A DNA stretch of 64,000 nucleotides from Platynereis dumerilii (taxonomy: Eukaryota > Annelida > Polychaeta > Phyllodocida > Nereididae). The notes under the pieces are model-generated. The model had not been told where the DNA came from, did not search any database, and worked only from the letters and a program-made list of their open reading frames with translations. The DNA lies in NCBI GenBank assembly GCA_026936325.1, contig JAPTHN010000014.1:25341348-25405347 (forward strand), in the 5' to 3' direction. Below are positions 20,300 through 32,532 of the stretch, one piece after another. The position numbers and the translations under genes are program-made. Numbering within the stretch: the stretch's first letter is position 1; each line of letters begins with the position of its first letter.

Positions 20300-22093
20300 A
20301 AATGTGGATAACATGATTTTTGTGCTCCGCCAAAACTTTTTTGAAGGTTTTCTGACAGATTGACAATTCGGTATTGAGTACCATTATTATTTCAACCTGG
20401 TAACTTTTTATTTATCTTCCAAAACTGCAATAAGCATCAGGCTGGCATGTAGACATTACAGAGAGGGTAGGACTTGCATTTGGGCTGAAGAAAATATCAT
20501 TCACATTTTTTTAAAACTTAAAGCGGGACTGACGCTGGACTACTCACGACTGCTGTAGTACTGAGTCTCTGAACTCCACCATAGATATCATGCTGTCATT
20601 ACTGAGCATCTATATTATATTGTCTTCTGAAAATAAAGACAAAAGTACCAGACGGAAGAAATAATGCAATATAATAGCGAGCACGCACGGCTGGCGAAGC
20701 CAGCCGTCGGCTGCCGAAGGCAGCCGAGTGCGAGCGTCTATGTCTGGCACGTGACCTTTTTGTCAAAAGGGACTTGATCAAAAAATTTTGTACATCTGGG
20801 CAAGCGCACTAGCGCACTAGCGTTGCGTCATTTGAATCCTACGATAATCTCGGTGGGGGGTGATCACACCTGATAACATAATTATTTTGTTTTGTGAAGC
20901 TAAAGTCGTACTGTGACGAAAAGCATCGAGATATCAAATATCTGCCGATTAAATAAGCCCGGTTAAATAAGCCACTGAAAATGCTTGGTAACCACGGTAA
21001 TGACGCTGACCAGACTGACAGGTGCATGCTCAGTGGCAGTGCTCAGTGCAGCGACACGACTGAGGGGCCACAGCCACAGGTCGTACAAGCAGCCTGGACA
21101 TCGCTCAGTTGAAGCTGCTCCAAAAACGTCCTGGCAATGCAAGAGATTGGGTTAAGAGCTCACTGAGAACTTAGTGACAGCTTCGTGAACTAGGCCTATG
21201 TACTTGGAAAGTTGGAAATAAATGTTTTGTTGACGCTACCAAAAGATGACAAAAATACAATAACCAGTACTTAGTCTTTGCCATTGTTGCCAAAAGCATG
21301 TTGCTCCCTATAGATAAAGTCTTGCCCCAATGTGATTCCAATGCGTGTGTATTTATGGCTAATCAGCTAACATCAACGACAGCCAGCTGAATTCCCCTCT
21401 CACTGAGTTACATGCCTGGCGAGTGTTTCAATCAGTCCAGCAACTTGAGCAAGTTGTTGACATGTTGGAAAAGGCTGGCAGTTGGCCCACACAACAACGA
21501 ATCATACTACATAAACTACAAATTGTCAACTTAATTGTCGAACTCAGAAGTTGTAATGCTTGGCGGGGGTTTGGGGGCGGCAGCCCCTAAAATGGCAACA
21601 ATTCAGATCAACTAAAATTACGGCAGAAAGTGTACAAAGTTGTAGGCTTTTAATAGTTCACGTCAGTCGAACAGTAAACATGGTAAAAAATCTGCACTGA
21701 CTGCTGTGCAAATATTCGACCTACAACATATTTTTTATGCTAAAATAAGTTGTGAAATTATATTGATATAGACGTGACCAACCTGTTTGCTTCAACGCAG
21801 AAGAAAAACCATGGTAAATCCAGCATGAATGCAAAGAAAACAAATCATTTTTTCAGTCAGACTTTTCTGACCAAAAAACTGAACTGACAAGTGTTCCTTT
21901 TTCTGACGTCACCAATTTATCAGATTGCTACATTTGTCCAGGCACCCATCAACAGACCCAGACGTTTTTACTTACATCATAACTATTTTGCACCTGACAG
22001 ACAACAACGTGTCACTTTTCATTCTATCGCAAATAAACTGTAACTATTTTCAATTTGAGAAATGAGTGCACAATCATAAACATGATAAAGGTC
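20300..22093. other. Interior of the giant element, left part, no gene seen
   Basis: Contains twin short hairpins near 20687-20726 and the repeated block TAGCGCACTAGCGCACTAGC near 20805. Short frames at 20599-20781 and 20839-21027 have no domain. Somewhat higher GC than the neighbouring intron around 20670-21120. Confidence 0.4.
20687..20726. repeat. Two adjacent perfect short hairpins
   Basis: GGCTGGCGAAGCCAGCC is followed directly by GGCTGCCGAAGGCAGCC, each a perfect stem with a GAA-type loop. Together they read as two near-identical stem-loops in tandem. Confidence 0.8.
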
Positions 22094-22373
22094 AGGGACC
22101 GACCAGACAATAGTTGTAAGGAACCCAGTAGCGGATTCGGGGGGGGGGGGGGGTTAGGGGGTCAACCCCCCCCCCCCTTTGGCCTCTACATTTTAATGTA
22201 ATAATGTAAAAAAATCCAGATATTTTTTTTAGTAATTCTTCATTCGTAAACACAAACTTTTTTTTTTGTTGAGGAAGGATGGAATTTGTATATTTTTATT
22301 TTTTTGACATGGGGATTTTTGCCAAAATTTCATAGCCTTCCTCCCCCCTCAAAGATCATCTGGTCGGCCCCTT
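22094..22373. mobile_element. Small TIR element with AGGGGCCGACCAGA ends
   Basis: Left AGGGACCGACCAGACAATAG faces the right end GATCATCTGGTCGGCCCC. Related ends occur at about 27138-27162 and 27178-27501. The interior has a G14 run and a C14 run close together. No target duplication was confirmed. Confidence 0.6.
22139..22180. repeat. Poly-G / poly-C inverted pair
   Basis: About 14 G, then TTAGGGGGTCAA, then about 14 C. It is a hairpin- and G-quadruplex-prone tract, and a likely site of assembly or sequencing error. Confidence 0.85.
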
Positions 22374-23835
22374 TATTGCTTGATGATATTGTCAACAGAA
22401 GAAGGCAGTGCAGTGAGTTTGGGAAGGATTATAGGCAGGGCCTGGAGTGGTCACTGAGTTCTGACACATTGACTTCATTGACTTGACTTGGAAATTGCCA
22501 TGACCAATCAGACAGAGTGTGTCCTTGACCATGTTGACATCACCAGTGATGGTTGTGTCGGTTGACTTAATATTTTTTATTAGAATAAGCCAACATTGAA
22601 GGATTTCATGGCTGTATTTAGGCGTATCAAATTGTATAACATGTGAGCTTCATTGGACCTGCTTGCAGAGTCAAAAAAAAAAAAAAAAATGTTACTGCAT
22701 GATTCCCCATGCCCCAATCACAGTCAGCACACACATAATTGATTCTTAGCTTCACGGACCCGCCGACACAATAGATTTTCTGCCGATGGAAAAAAATTGA
22801 AAAAAAACAACATTTTTTGACATCATAAAAAAACATTTTTTCACCTTTTTTTTTGTCCTAGAAAAGGTGCCTTGAGAAGATCCGAGAAGCTAAAGATCAA
22901 TTATGTGTGGCCTCACTGTATCCAAAAGCAGCTATCTCATTTCCCTGATGTGAAGTGATCTGTCAATCAAACCTCTTGACAAATAGTAAAACACCACTTC
23001 ATTAGCATTCCTTCACAGTCCCTCCTCCTCCAGGGAATTCCCCTCACTGCCCTGCAGGCACCGGCCAATCACAGCTGAGCATTGCTGTGGCCTGCCTCAT
23101 GACTCCTCCCACCAACACATGCAGGCCAAATGCACGTGGCCCTGCTTCACAGGTGACTGACCTCTTGTCAGCTTTTTGTTGCTCCAAAAAGACCCAGACA
23201 TAGCTCCTTGTAGCAGGTGACTGGGATTATCACCTGACTTTCTTAAACTTGATGACCTGATGATTAAAGAAAATACCTGTGCAGATCTCAGCTCATTACC
23301 AAATACAGGATTGGTGGATCTCAGCAACCAGGTGTGCTGGAATTATGCGGTTTTCTGCTAACCAAATTACTTTTTATTCATAAACATAATAAACACATTG
23401 CATAATCAGGTCATGCTGCAACACTGTTGCCCCTTATGGCCTTATCTGTGAATATACATAATATACGCCTAAAGTTATTGTACTCTTAATTGGGTATTTG
23501 TTATTTTGTTTCTGTTGCGCCAAACAATCTTCTTTACCCTTTCCCTTCAGCACATGGTAAAATAAACACATACATGTAGGTAATAATATATATTTTTTTA
23601 CAACCATTTTTTTTTTTAATTCTCTGCTTTCTTTTTTCTTTTGAAAAATTTTTTTTTGATGCATTGGTGCATTTCACTATAATTTGTTCTGATTTTCTCA
23701 TCTTAGTATTTCACAGGCAAAAGTCTAAAGTCTATTCTTAATTTTCAATACTCAATCCTTAAGTGATAAAAAAAGAATGACTATTGCAGATTTCACGAAA
23801 AAGCTGCAAAACAACTTACCACAACTTGTCCACAA
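22374..23835. other. Gene-free stretch with a GC-richer segment
   Basis: About 22980-23340 is more GC-rich than its surroundings and holds four CAGGTG/CACCTG E-boxes within about 190 bp (near 23151, 23212, 23238, 23329). No coding or transposon ends are seen there. Long A and T runs flank it. Confidence 0.4.
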
Positions 23836-24471
23836 GTTACATTAGCACAATACTGATAAGGCCAGACATAATCAATTCATAGATTCTCAGATTTTCTCAT
23901 GGTGCTTCTTATGAGGATAGCTGGCAGGACAAAAAAAAGCTGAAATCGAAATCTTTAATTGTGTCAATCCATTAAATAAAATCATGGGTAAACAATCTTT
24001 TCTGTTGGATTGGTAGGTCAGAGTAGCTAAAAATATGGCCTTGTGCTAATGTAACAATGATGAATGATGGAGGACGGAATTTTTTGTGCTGATCCTACTG
24101 CAATATAAATGAAGTCACCAGCAGGGTACCACCCCTGGCCTGCTCCTGGGAGACCTGGCTTTCAGTTCAGAAAAAATTTGAGATCTAATCATCTGTTTTT
24201 AACGTAATTTTTATGTACACATTTTGCTAATGTAACGCTATGAAATGGACGGATGCAAAATTGCAGTTACATTAGCAATAAAGAAAGAGGTACCACACCC
24301 AGTCGTTTATGTTTTTCGTGATGTATATAGGCAAATAAGACACGTTTTTCAATAAAATATTATAATTTCATGTTTGAAATTGGCATAAGTAGCGAGAACA
24401 CAGAAAAATGTCCATGTAAAAGTTGCTAATGTAACCTCAGTGTCCTGTGACGGAATCGAGTTACATTAGCA
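23836..24471. repeat. Six-copy GTTACATTAGCA motif cluster
   Basis: GTTACATTAGCA, or its complement TGCTAATGTAAC, occurs at 23836, 24044, 24225, 24266, 24424 and 24460, three in each orientation, inside unrelated spacer sequence. Such clusters are typical of repeated transposase-binding sites in DNA transposon arms. Confidence 0.85.
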
Positions 24472-25314
24472 GTCATTTTTTATTTTTCATTTTTTTTCCA
24501 AGTTTTTTAATGACCAAGACAATTAAAAATGGTTCCAAAATAATTTTCAAGATTTTTTTATCGATCGCATACCATTAAATTTTCATGAATTGGTTTTAGC
24601 AGATTCCAAAGAGTGCCACAGTAAGCATGTCTGATCACTAATAAGTTTGATCGTCCAAAATTGTCCTCATGAGTCATAAAAAATATATTTTTAAGAGGAA
24701 AAAGGTACATATTTGAGGAATATTTTATTGATATTTATTCATTACCTCACAGATGAATAGGATTACTTGCTTCAGGAAGCAACAGAGAGATAACAAAAGG
24801 GTTGGAAAGTTTAAGGTACCTTTCAAGAGCACTTTTCGTGAAATCTGCCCTTAGTCATTCAGGCCTTGACCTGTGGGTAATTTAAAATATTTGGGAAAAT
24901 GGGTATATAATCCAGTTGAATTTCATTTCTGGCTTCAAGATTAAATTTCATGAAGTTGCACATCATCTCATTTAAATTTCTCTATTTAAAAAATATACAA
25001 CTGTTTTCCGAATTTCAACAAAATCTCCATATTTGCAATAAATGTTAACAAAACCTTTTCTTTAAAATCAAAATTTCCTGGTAAATTTGGTTCTGGGTTT
25101 TTATTATTTCTATATATATTTCCTTTTTTTCTTCATTGCATAAGATATTCATTAAAAATATTATAGCTTATTTGTCTGACCCCGTATAAGCAGAATTATG
25201 GTCCGTGATTTCCCTAATAATTATTTTGCAAAGAAGTTCTGATTTTTCTTGCTACTGATCAAAACATTGATTCCCTCTTACCTTTTTTTTTTAATTTCCC
25301 TACTTTTTGGTGCG
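24472..25314. other. AT-rich stretch, nothing recognised
   Basis: Long A/T runs; no frame longer than 60 codons with domain-like content and no terminal repeats. Confidence 0.4.
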
Positions 25315-25385
25315 GGGAGGGGTGGTGTAGTGGTAGCATCTTAGACTGTCAATTGCTTGGTCCAGAGTTCGAATCCAGCTCTTTC
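25315..25385 (+). repeat. tRNA-like sequence (SINE head or tRNA pseudogene)
   Basis: A-box-like TGGTGTAGTGGTAGCATC at 25323-25340, a GTC anticodon-like loop (ACTGTCAATT) near 25345, and B-box-like GAGTTCGAATCC at 25365-25376. The acceptor stem does not pair well, so a functional tRNA is unlikely. Confidence 0.6.
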
Positions 25386-27177
25386 CGGATCAGCTGGGCC
25401 TGTGTTCATAGGCATTTGGGGGAGTGAGCGACATTTGCCCGAATTTTACGATCCAAATTTTATGCCATGTACCATAAAATTGCTAGGAAACCACTGATTT
25501 TCCATAATATTTATTTGATCATCTGCCCAAATTTTAAACCTCCTTGCCCGAATTTGGGCCTTTTCTCAATGTTTTGGTGGAGTGACTGTACTCCCTGCAG
25601 CCCACTCCATATGCCTATGCGGCTATGCCTATGTTGCTACGACACTCCTCTGGTATCAAACACATAATCATGATTGCAAAAAATTTGGGCGAGAAATTGA
25701 ACAGTTAAAATAAAAAGTCATGAAAATTCTACAATGGGGTCAATCTCGTAAAATGAGCGCTAATTGCAAAAAAAAATACATGTATGAAATTTTGAAAATC
25801 TAAAATTGTATGAATTTCTTCTGAGACAATTTACATTTTTGTGTAATACAAATATTTCTGTAATAATCATAGAAATGTGTGCAATAATCGTCATATTTCT
25901 TCAACTTGATAATTGTGCGATTCTACAATTATTGTAGATTCCAATAATGGGGCTGTTCAAAAATAATGTAACAAGGGGGGGGGGGTAGGGGGTATATGAT
26001 AGTGGTATGCTGTGCTACAGGGGGGAGGGGGGTGTAAGACTATATATAGTTGTTGCATAAGACAATTGAATTTTCTGAAACATGAAAGAAGTTTAATCAT
26101 CGCAACGACGGTCGGCGTGCAAAAATAGTGTTTTTCTTTTAATATTTTGGAGCATGAGTTCCTATTAACAGGCATGGAATTTTAATAGGTGCGAAATCTG
26201 GATCTTTGAATTCAGTAAAATATTGTGAGCCCTAGTCGAGGAACACCAGTGCGCGTGCGTGACTTTAGAGATTTTAAGGAGGGGGGGGGGGAGCGGGTAT
26301 AGGCCTTGTCATGTAACAGGGAGGGTGGTATGGCCTTGTGTTACAGGCTGTCACAGGGAGAGGGGTGTCAAAAATGAGCTATTTTCGGGATATGTAATTT
26401 TTTAATGGCCCCTTAAATCGCACAAATTTCTGCAGTAATCACACAAATTTGTGTGATAATTGCAGATCTATATTTCTGAGATAATTGCACACATTTTCTT
26501 TCTGAGAATTATCTGAGAAATCAATCAATCAATCAATCAAAGATACCAGAGGCAGAGGAGCTTCATAGTAGTTCAAGTCCAATATGCACACCAAATAATA
26601 TTATTTGGTTTGTTTGTTGTTTGGGGGCACCTGCCCCCATGTGACGTCATGACAACGGTTGTGAAGCAATGATTTTATTGAGTGAAAAGTAACACTGGAA
26701 CTGTTCTTATCCAGATATGGATATTAGACTTGAGCCCTTCATAGACAATCATACTATTCATAGTTACCATTCTCCAACAATTAAATCCCACACCCTTGAA
26801 TTCACTAGGTGAATCAGAATGAGGCTCAAGGCAGGGGTTTCTATGGTGACAATACACAGCCTCTGAGCTTCACACCAACTCTCAAGCTGGTATGTTCTGT
26901 CATAACAATAATATATTGTGTAGTCATCAGTCCATAAAATTTTTCTTATAGCTATTTCAGGAGTTAGGATAGGGGCTATGGATTTTACCACCTGGACAAT
27001 CTCCTTTTTGCACGCGAAGCATCAACAAACAATATTTTTTTCATGCGATGATGCAAACGACTGATTTTAACATTACGTTACCCCAGCTATATAAAGATGG
27101 AAACTAACTTTTTTTGGGCTGAACAAACAAAGTTTAACAACGATCATCTGATCGGCCCTCTATAGCGATTCCCTTGA
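25386..27177. other. Gene-free stretch with G-rich blocks
   Basis: G runs at 25976-25991, 26020-26032 and 26280-26291 occur beside repeated TGTAACAGGGAGGG-like wording. TTCTACAATGGGGTCAATC, AATAATGGGGCTGTTC and AATGGCCCCTTAAAT suggest decayed ends of small related elements. An (ATCA)n microsatellite is at about 26519-26541. No domain-like frame. Confidence 0.45.
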
Positions 27178-27501
27178 AGACCAGATGATCCTAGTGGGGC
27201 CCACTGGGGCGTGGGGGGGCTATGGTTTTTGGTGAAAAAAATGTTTGTTCCAAATTGACGCTGAAAAAGAAGGTTTGTTCAGCACATGAAAAAAAAAACA
27301 GGTTTGTTTCCACCTGAACTGTAGCTGTGGTACCGTAATATTAAAAATGTGCAAAAAAAGCTTGTCGCGCGTCTGCATGCAAAAAAAAAATTATTCAACG
27401 CTTCGAGATTGAAAAGAAAAGATCGATCCTGGGGTAAGAGAAAAGATCGATCCTGGGGTAAAAGCCATACTCCCCCGCCCAACTATTGTCTGGTCGGCCC
27501 C
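27178..27501. mobile_element. Small TIR element related to 22094-22373
   Basis: The right end AACTATTGTCTGGTCGGCCC repeats, inverted, the left end of 22094. The left end near 27178 reads GACCAGATGATC. A lone right end of the same family (GATCATCTGATCGGCCC) lies just before, at about 27142-27159. The interior has the tandem pair AAGATCGATCCTGGGGTAA. Confidence 0.55.
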
Positions 27502-28430
27502 TTACTCGCTTCAGAAATTACCGGATAATATTTGAAGTGGAGAGCAATACTACACGCTAATTGGATATGACGCTTTGACGCAAATTTATGATAATATTAA
27601 TTTACAGAGGTATTCATCAGGGTAGATTCTCTGGGTGCTCGCTCTATGCTGTGGCATTTACATATTATCTGGTTGTCCCTATTTAAAGTTAGTCCTCAAA
27701 CATTTCGGGAACTAAAAAATGTAAAAAGAAATCATGTTATCCCCATTTTGCGATATATATGACATATATATCACATACAATATTATCTATCATGTTCAGC
27801 ATTGTCCAAAACATATTTATTGCTCTTTAAATTATGTCTTCAGCTAATTTGGAACACAATTTATGACAAGTATTAAGGCCTGGTGCAATTTTTTGCGTAT
27901 TTCATGTGAAGCCAGAATTGTAGCACTACAAAACCAAAAAAAATATGTATGTTCCATTCCACAGTACTTTGTTATGTTTAAAACTATATTGTCAGTAAAT
28001 CTCTCAAATTTCAGGGCAATCGGAGTATTGGTTCCAGAAATCTGAGGTCTTGAACATTTTAGCGTAACATGCATATTTTGAGCAATGTTTAACCCTTCAT
28101 TTGGAAAATAATTTCAACAATTTGTCAATGGAAAGTATTCTCAACTGTGGCCATGGGAGTTCTGGTTCTGTGACTATCAATTGCAATCTGATGCTCTGTG
28201 TATTTGTCAAAAAGTGTCAATGAGACTCCAAAGTGGCAAATGAAGCCAAAAATTGAAATTTTAGCAATTTCTGTTCAACAAGTCTGTGTACCGGTTAGCT
28301 CTTCGTATACTGTCTAGCACTAGCTCTCCTAGCTTAGTTTGAGGACCCTTCTATTGCATATTACACCTTATTTCCATATACAAATGGCATAGCTACTTTT
28401 TTGCATAATTTTTTCTTGCTTTGTAAAAGT
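27502..28430. other. Interior of the giant element, no gene
   Basis: 27725-27770 is inverted relative to 20270-20320, and 27790-27880 is similar in direct orientation to 40460-40560, so this holds a second copy of the terminal-type sequence of the giant element. Short frames at 27844-28074 have no domain. Confidence 0.4.
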
Positions 28431-28634
28431 TGTCCCGACCCTAACACTAACTTTGTAGTTGCTCTCAGTCCAAGACATGCTTGTTACATACACCTTTTCA
28501 CTTCCACATTTTTCCTCTACAGTGGCTTAATTGTTTAGCACTAAAAAGGATGCTTCTGACTGTCTGGATTTTTAGCTAATATTGAAAACTATTGCATGTC
28601 CCGACCCTAACACCTCTGTCCGAACCCTAACACC
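28431..28634. repeat. TGTCCCGACCCTAACACC motif cluster
   Basis: Copies at 28431, 28597 and 28617 (one base changed), plus a further variant at 34948-34965 and a weaker one near 35209. The last two lie on the other side of the nested TTAA element, so the cluster belonged to one sequence before that insertion. Confidence 0.75.
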
Positions 28635-29087
28635 TTCTGTTTTTCACCCTCATGTAGCCTGAAACTTGCAGACTTTAAGGTGGCTCGATACTCGTGAACT
28701 TTCCGAGATAGGATTTCTTAAAAATAGTTTAGAATGATCCAAAATATAGTTTATAGCAGGGATATGTAAACAAAACTGGTCGCAACCAGCCTTTTTTCAA
28801 AAATTTGAGGTTATGTGCAAGAAAGTCAGTCCACGCAAACCTGAAAAACTTAATTTTTTTCTTATTTTTCTTACTGTGAAGTTTGTCCTGCCATTCAGTG
28901 GTCATGCATCCCATATTATGCAATGAAGCATGAAATTAAAGAAGACAATTTTATGGAAAAGCTGAATGCCATTTCAAAGAGATATATTTAGTTTAAAGGA
29001 CTTTCCAAGGGGCTCGGAATCAGGGCCGTATGAGCACATTTTTGGGCCCGGGGCAAACTGTTTCTAATGGGCCCCCCAGGGGACTGG

Positions 29088-29236
29088 CAGGGGCATATCT
29101 AGAAATGGCCCGAAGGGGGGCCATTACATGGGGCAAATACAGGATGCTCCATGGCTTTTCCTATCTCTTCCATGTTAATTTTGGGCTTGAGTGGGCAAAG
29201 CCATTGCCAAATGGCCCCCCCCTAAATACGCCACTG
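29088..29236. mobile_element. hAT MITE, 149 bp, nested in the larger hAT
   Basis: Ends CAGGGGCATATCTAG and, complemented, CAGTGGCGTATTTAG. Flanking octamers GGGACTGG and CGGACAGG match at six of eight bases, consistent with an aged 8-bp duplication. Confidence 0.75.
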
Positions 29237-30525
29237 CGGACAGGCCCCACAGTGAGTCCTTGCGCAAAATCATTGGTCAGCTCCTGTTATAGCGGTGTCC
29301 TCAATCTAGTGTTTCGAATTAATTTGTACCTCGATACCTGCAGGAGGGGCATGAAAATGAGGAGGGGGCCTATGGCCTCTTGCTTGTCTGATATCACTAA
29401 TTTGAAAATTATCAATCTATGTAAAAAATTTGAAAAGTCGGAAAAACTCTTCTTCATTCCTGCTTTATACAGTTAATTGAGGGAGCAGATATTGCAGACT
29501 CAGGAGGGGGTGTAGGCCGTAGGGGGCCCATGCCCTTTTAGATCCCAAAATGAAAACTGACATTTTGAAGCAAAATTTTTAAAGCTATGAGGAGGAGGGC
29601 CAACCAATTTCAAAACACATCTGGGCCCTTCCCAACTGGTCCACAAAACTAAAGATGTAACTGGACGAGGGGCCCCTTACTAAGTTTTTTATTAGCTTGT
29701 CAAGCTCTATTGATGATTGTTTGATATTTTATGAGGCATGACAATAAATTTTGACCTCTTTTACATAATTTTTGATAAATCTGTTTCTTTTTTAAAGTTG
29801 CTGGTGGGCCCTCTCAAGTGGTGGGCCCAAGCCATTGCCCTCATGCCCATAAGGTCAGTCCGACCCTGGGCCCCGCTCGCATCCCAAAAGCTCTTTTTTT
29901 TAAAGTATATTTTTAATGGAGGTTTGTACACATCTCCATTTATGCAGTCACAGTGACAAAATGGACCGTTTTGGCGGGAAATTTGAAATTTGAGCATTTT
30001 CAGAATGTCTTTTAGGCGCTGTCTTGGCTATTTTGTTTGGAGATGTTTGGGTCAAGAGATGTTGATAACTTGATTATAGAGCATGCATCTGGCATAGGAA
30101 TGAATACCAGGCATGTTGTTATTAGGACGTGACTTCCTTGCCATCTTGCTTGGATCCACTGGGGGCGGCTGCACACATTGTGTATTGGCCGCTGTGCCTA
30201 AACTATTGCACTTGTGTATATGATATTTGGCACATGAATGGGTCTTACAGTATATATGTGCATTTTGGTGTTCCTATTTAAGCAATTGGTAAACTTTATA
30301 TAAAATATTGAAAATTAAAAAAAATTTTTTTTTTTCATTTCCAGAGCTGAACTCTGAAACGGTTTTAACTATGGGCATGAAATTCTACCATTATATGCAT
30401 TGAATGCCCTTAATCATGTTAATGTTCCTTTTGGGAGTCTAAATGCTATTACAAAAAGTATTAACTGTAAATTCAGCAAAAATCTTATTTTTTCAATGAA
30501 CCATGATTCCGTCAATTTTGGAGTT

Positions 30526-32532
30526 CCCTCCCGAGCAGCAACGTAAATCTAACCTTTCACTACGTAATTATTTGGGTTAGAATCAAACGTTGGGCCAAAC
30601 AACGTATGACAAAGGTAGGACAAAGGTAATTTAAAAACGTTGCACTCAGATGGAAAACCAAACGTAGGTCGCAACCTTAGTAAGAGGTTGGCAGATAGTT
30701 TGTTTTATAGTTTGGCTGAACGTTCGAGTCACACGTAAGTCATACCTTTGGTTGAGAGGTTGGAAGAACGTTTGGTTGTAACGTTTGGCTAAACGTGTCA
30801 GTCATACGTAAATCATACCTTTGGTTGAGAGGTTTGAAGAACGTTTGACTTTTACGTATGACCATACCTTTGATTCATAGGTTTGTCGAACATTCACTTG
30901 AGAGGTTTTTAAAACCTTAGACTATTACGTAAGTCATACCTTTGGTTGAGAGGTTTGAAGAACATTTGACTATTACGTATGACAATACCTTTGATTCATA
31001 GGTTTGTCGAACATTCATTTGAGAGGTTTTTACAACCTTACACATTACGTATGACCATACCTTTGATTCATAGGTTTATCAAAGGTATGGTCGCACATTT
31101 GGAAATACGTAAGTTCCAAGGTTTCTCCAACGTGTTTTTGATATGTATGGACAACGTTTGAAAGTAATGTTCAGGGCAAACGTCTGATCATACGTATCTG
31201 CTAAAGGTTTGTTGAAGGTTTGCACAAAGTTGCAGAACCTGGGATCCTAAGTCTCAGAGAACCTTGTAGCGCCATCTATTCCCATACCTATTCCACACTA
31301 TCTGGTAACTTCGAGCATATAAAACCTCCAACAGGATGCTTGCTGGTGATAATTGGATGAAGCCATAAAGAAATAGTAGCGACACCAGTAACAAAAATTA
31401 CCAAATAAATATCTCTTAAAATATGAAAGATTAGATAGGCCACAAAAAAAAAATCTGAAGTACTGCTCAACCACAAACGAGCAAGAGAGAATAAGTTAAG
31501 ACCAGAGTTGAAGTGAGCTTACTTGCATCGGAATGCCACCTATCCAGCAGGCCAATTTGGATTGGGATTTTTCCAACTCTTCAGAGTTGCAGCATTAATC
31601 CCTTACAAGGTAAGTGAATATTCTTATTTATTCTAGTCCTTAAGTGGACTGTAGACTGCTTGGTAAAACGAGGAAGAAAAGTCTGCTAATTTTGGAGCCA
31701 CATTCAGTGCTTGCTGTCTGGCTCTGCTCTCTCTATCTCGCTCTGTTTTTCTCTTCTCTTCACTTTTTTAATTCATGTTTTCTCTTTGCAGATCTCCCAA
31801 CAAAAAGTCCACCAAGCACCCATCTCCTCAAGTCAAGACCTGACATTTAAAAAAAATCTTGAAATCCCCCCCCCAAATAAATCCTGCTGTAAAATCAGAT
31901 GAGCTTCTTCATTCGATCGTAATGAGGACCAATATTCAAGGGCTTTATTTTATTTATTTTTATTCCACGGGGGCAGCAGCCTGGCCGGGGGCTGGGCCGC
32001 CTGGAGCAATGCGGCGGTCCCCCCAACGGATCCGCCCCTGGCCGACAAACAATGAATCCACATATTCCACATCGCCGATTGACAGGCCGATTGTGAAGCA
32101 TACATAGCGGCTAGAGTCCATCCGAAGGAGTCATTTGATCCATATACATCCTAGAATCAATCGGCCATGGTTAAATACTTCGTTACGATGGAATAGAAGG
32201 TGTTCTGGACCGATAGAATTCCAATCCACACAAGCGTGGACAGCCATGGCGTCCATCTTGTCGGATGTTTGCGCATGCGCAAGATATGACGCGCTGGGCT
32301 GGCCTGCCACGCCTGACGCCCCAGAGGCGTATAACGACCGTTCCTTCAACGTGGGGGCCACGTTGTAAAGAAATGTTGGAGAAATACGCATCATTTACGA
32401 TATATACGTACGTAGTAATCTCGTAGCAAGTTGTCGACAAAATACGTAGTTTTCAAACGTTGGGTCCGATGTGGATTGGAGGTTTAATGCTTCCTCAGAC
32501 CAACGTTCCTCAAAGGAAATTGTCCACAAGGG
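30526..32532 (+). mobile_element. CCCT-ended DNA element, copy 1, with promoter-like and intron-like interior
   Basis: Left end CCCTCCCGAGCAGCAACG; right-end complement CCCTTGTGGACAATTTCC. TT lies on both sides, a possible 2-bp duplication. The left arm (30540-31230) is an imperfect tandem array rich in AACGTT, TACGTA and AGGTTTG. A unique part follows with TATAAAACCTCC near 31318, donor ACAAG/GTAAGTG near 31610 and acceptor TTTCTCTTTGCAG near 31793, then a GC-rich block resembling a small hAT MITE, and a right arm with TACGTACGTAG. No long coding frame. The same layout is kept in the inverted copy at 36629-38833. It looks like a nonautonomous derivative that kept the 5' gene region of an autonomous parent. 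Superfamily unknown. Confidence 0.82.

Noticed and set aside
25315-25385. Functional tRNA-Asp gene
   Set aside because: A and B boxes are present, but the acceptor stem does not pair and no full cloverleaf can be drawn. Better read as tRNA-derived.
28431-28634. Interstitial telomere repeat (CCCTAA words)
   Set aside because: The words are single within longer 18-bp motifs and spaced by over 20-150 bases, not tandem TTAGGG arrays.
29030-29476. 148-codon plus-strand frame
   Set aside because: It spans the end of a hAT element and a nested MITE and has no domain-like pattern; chance frame.
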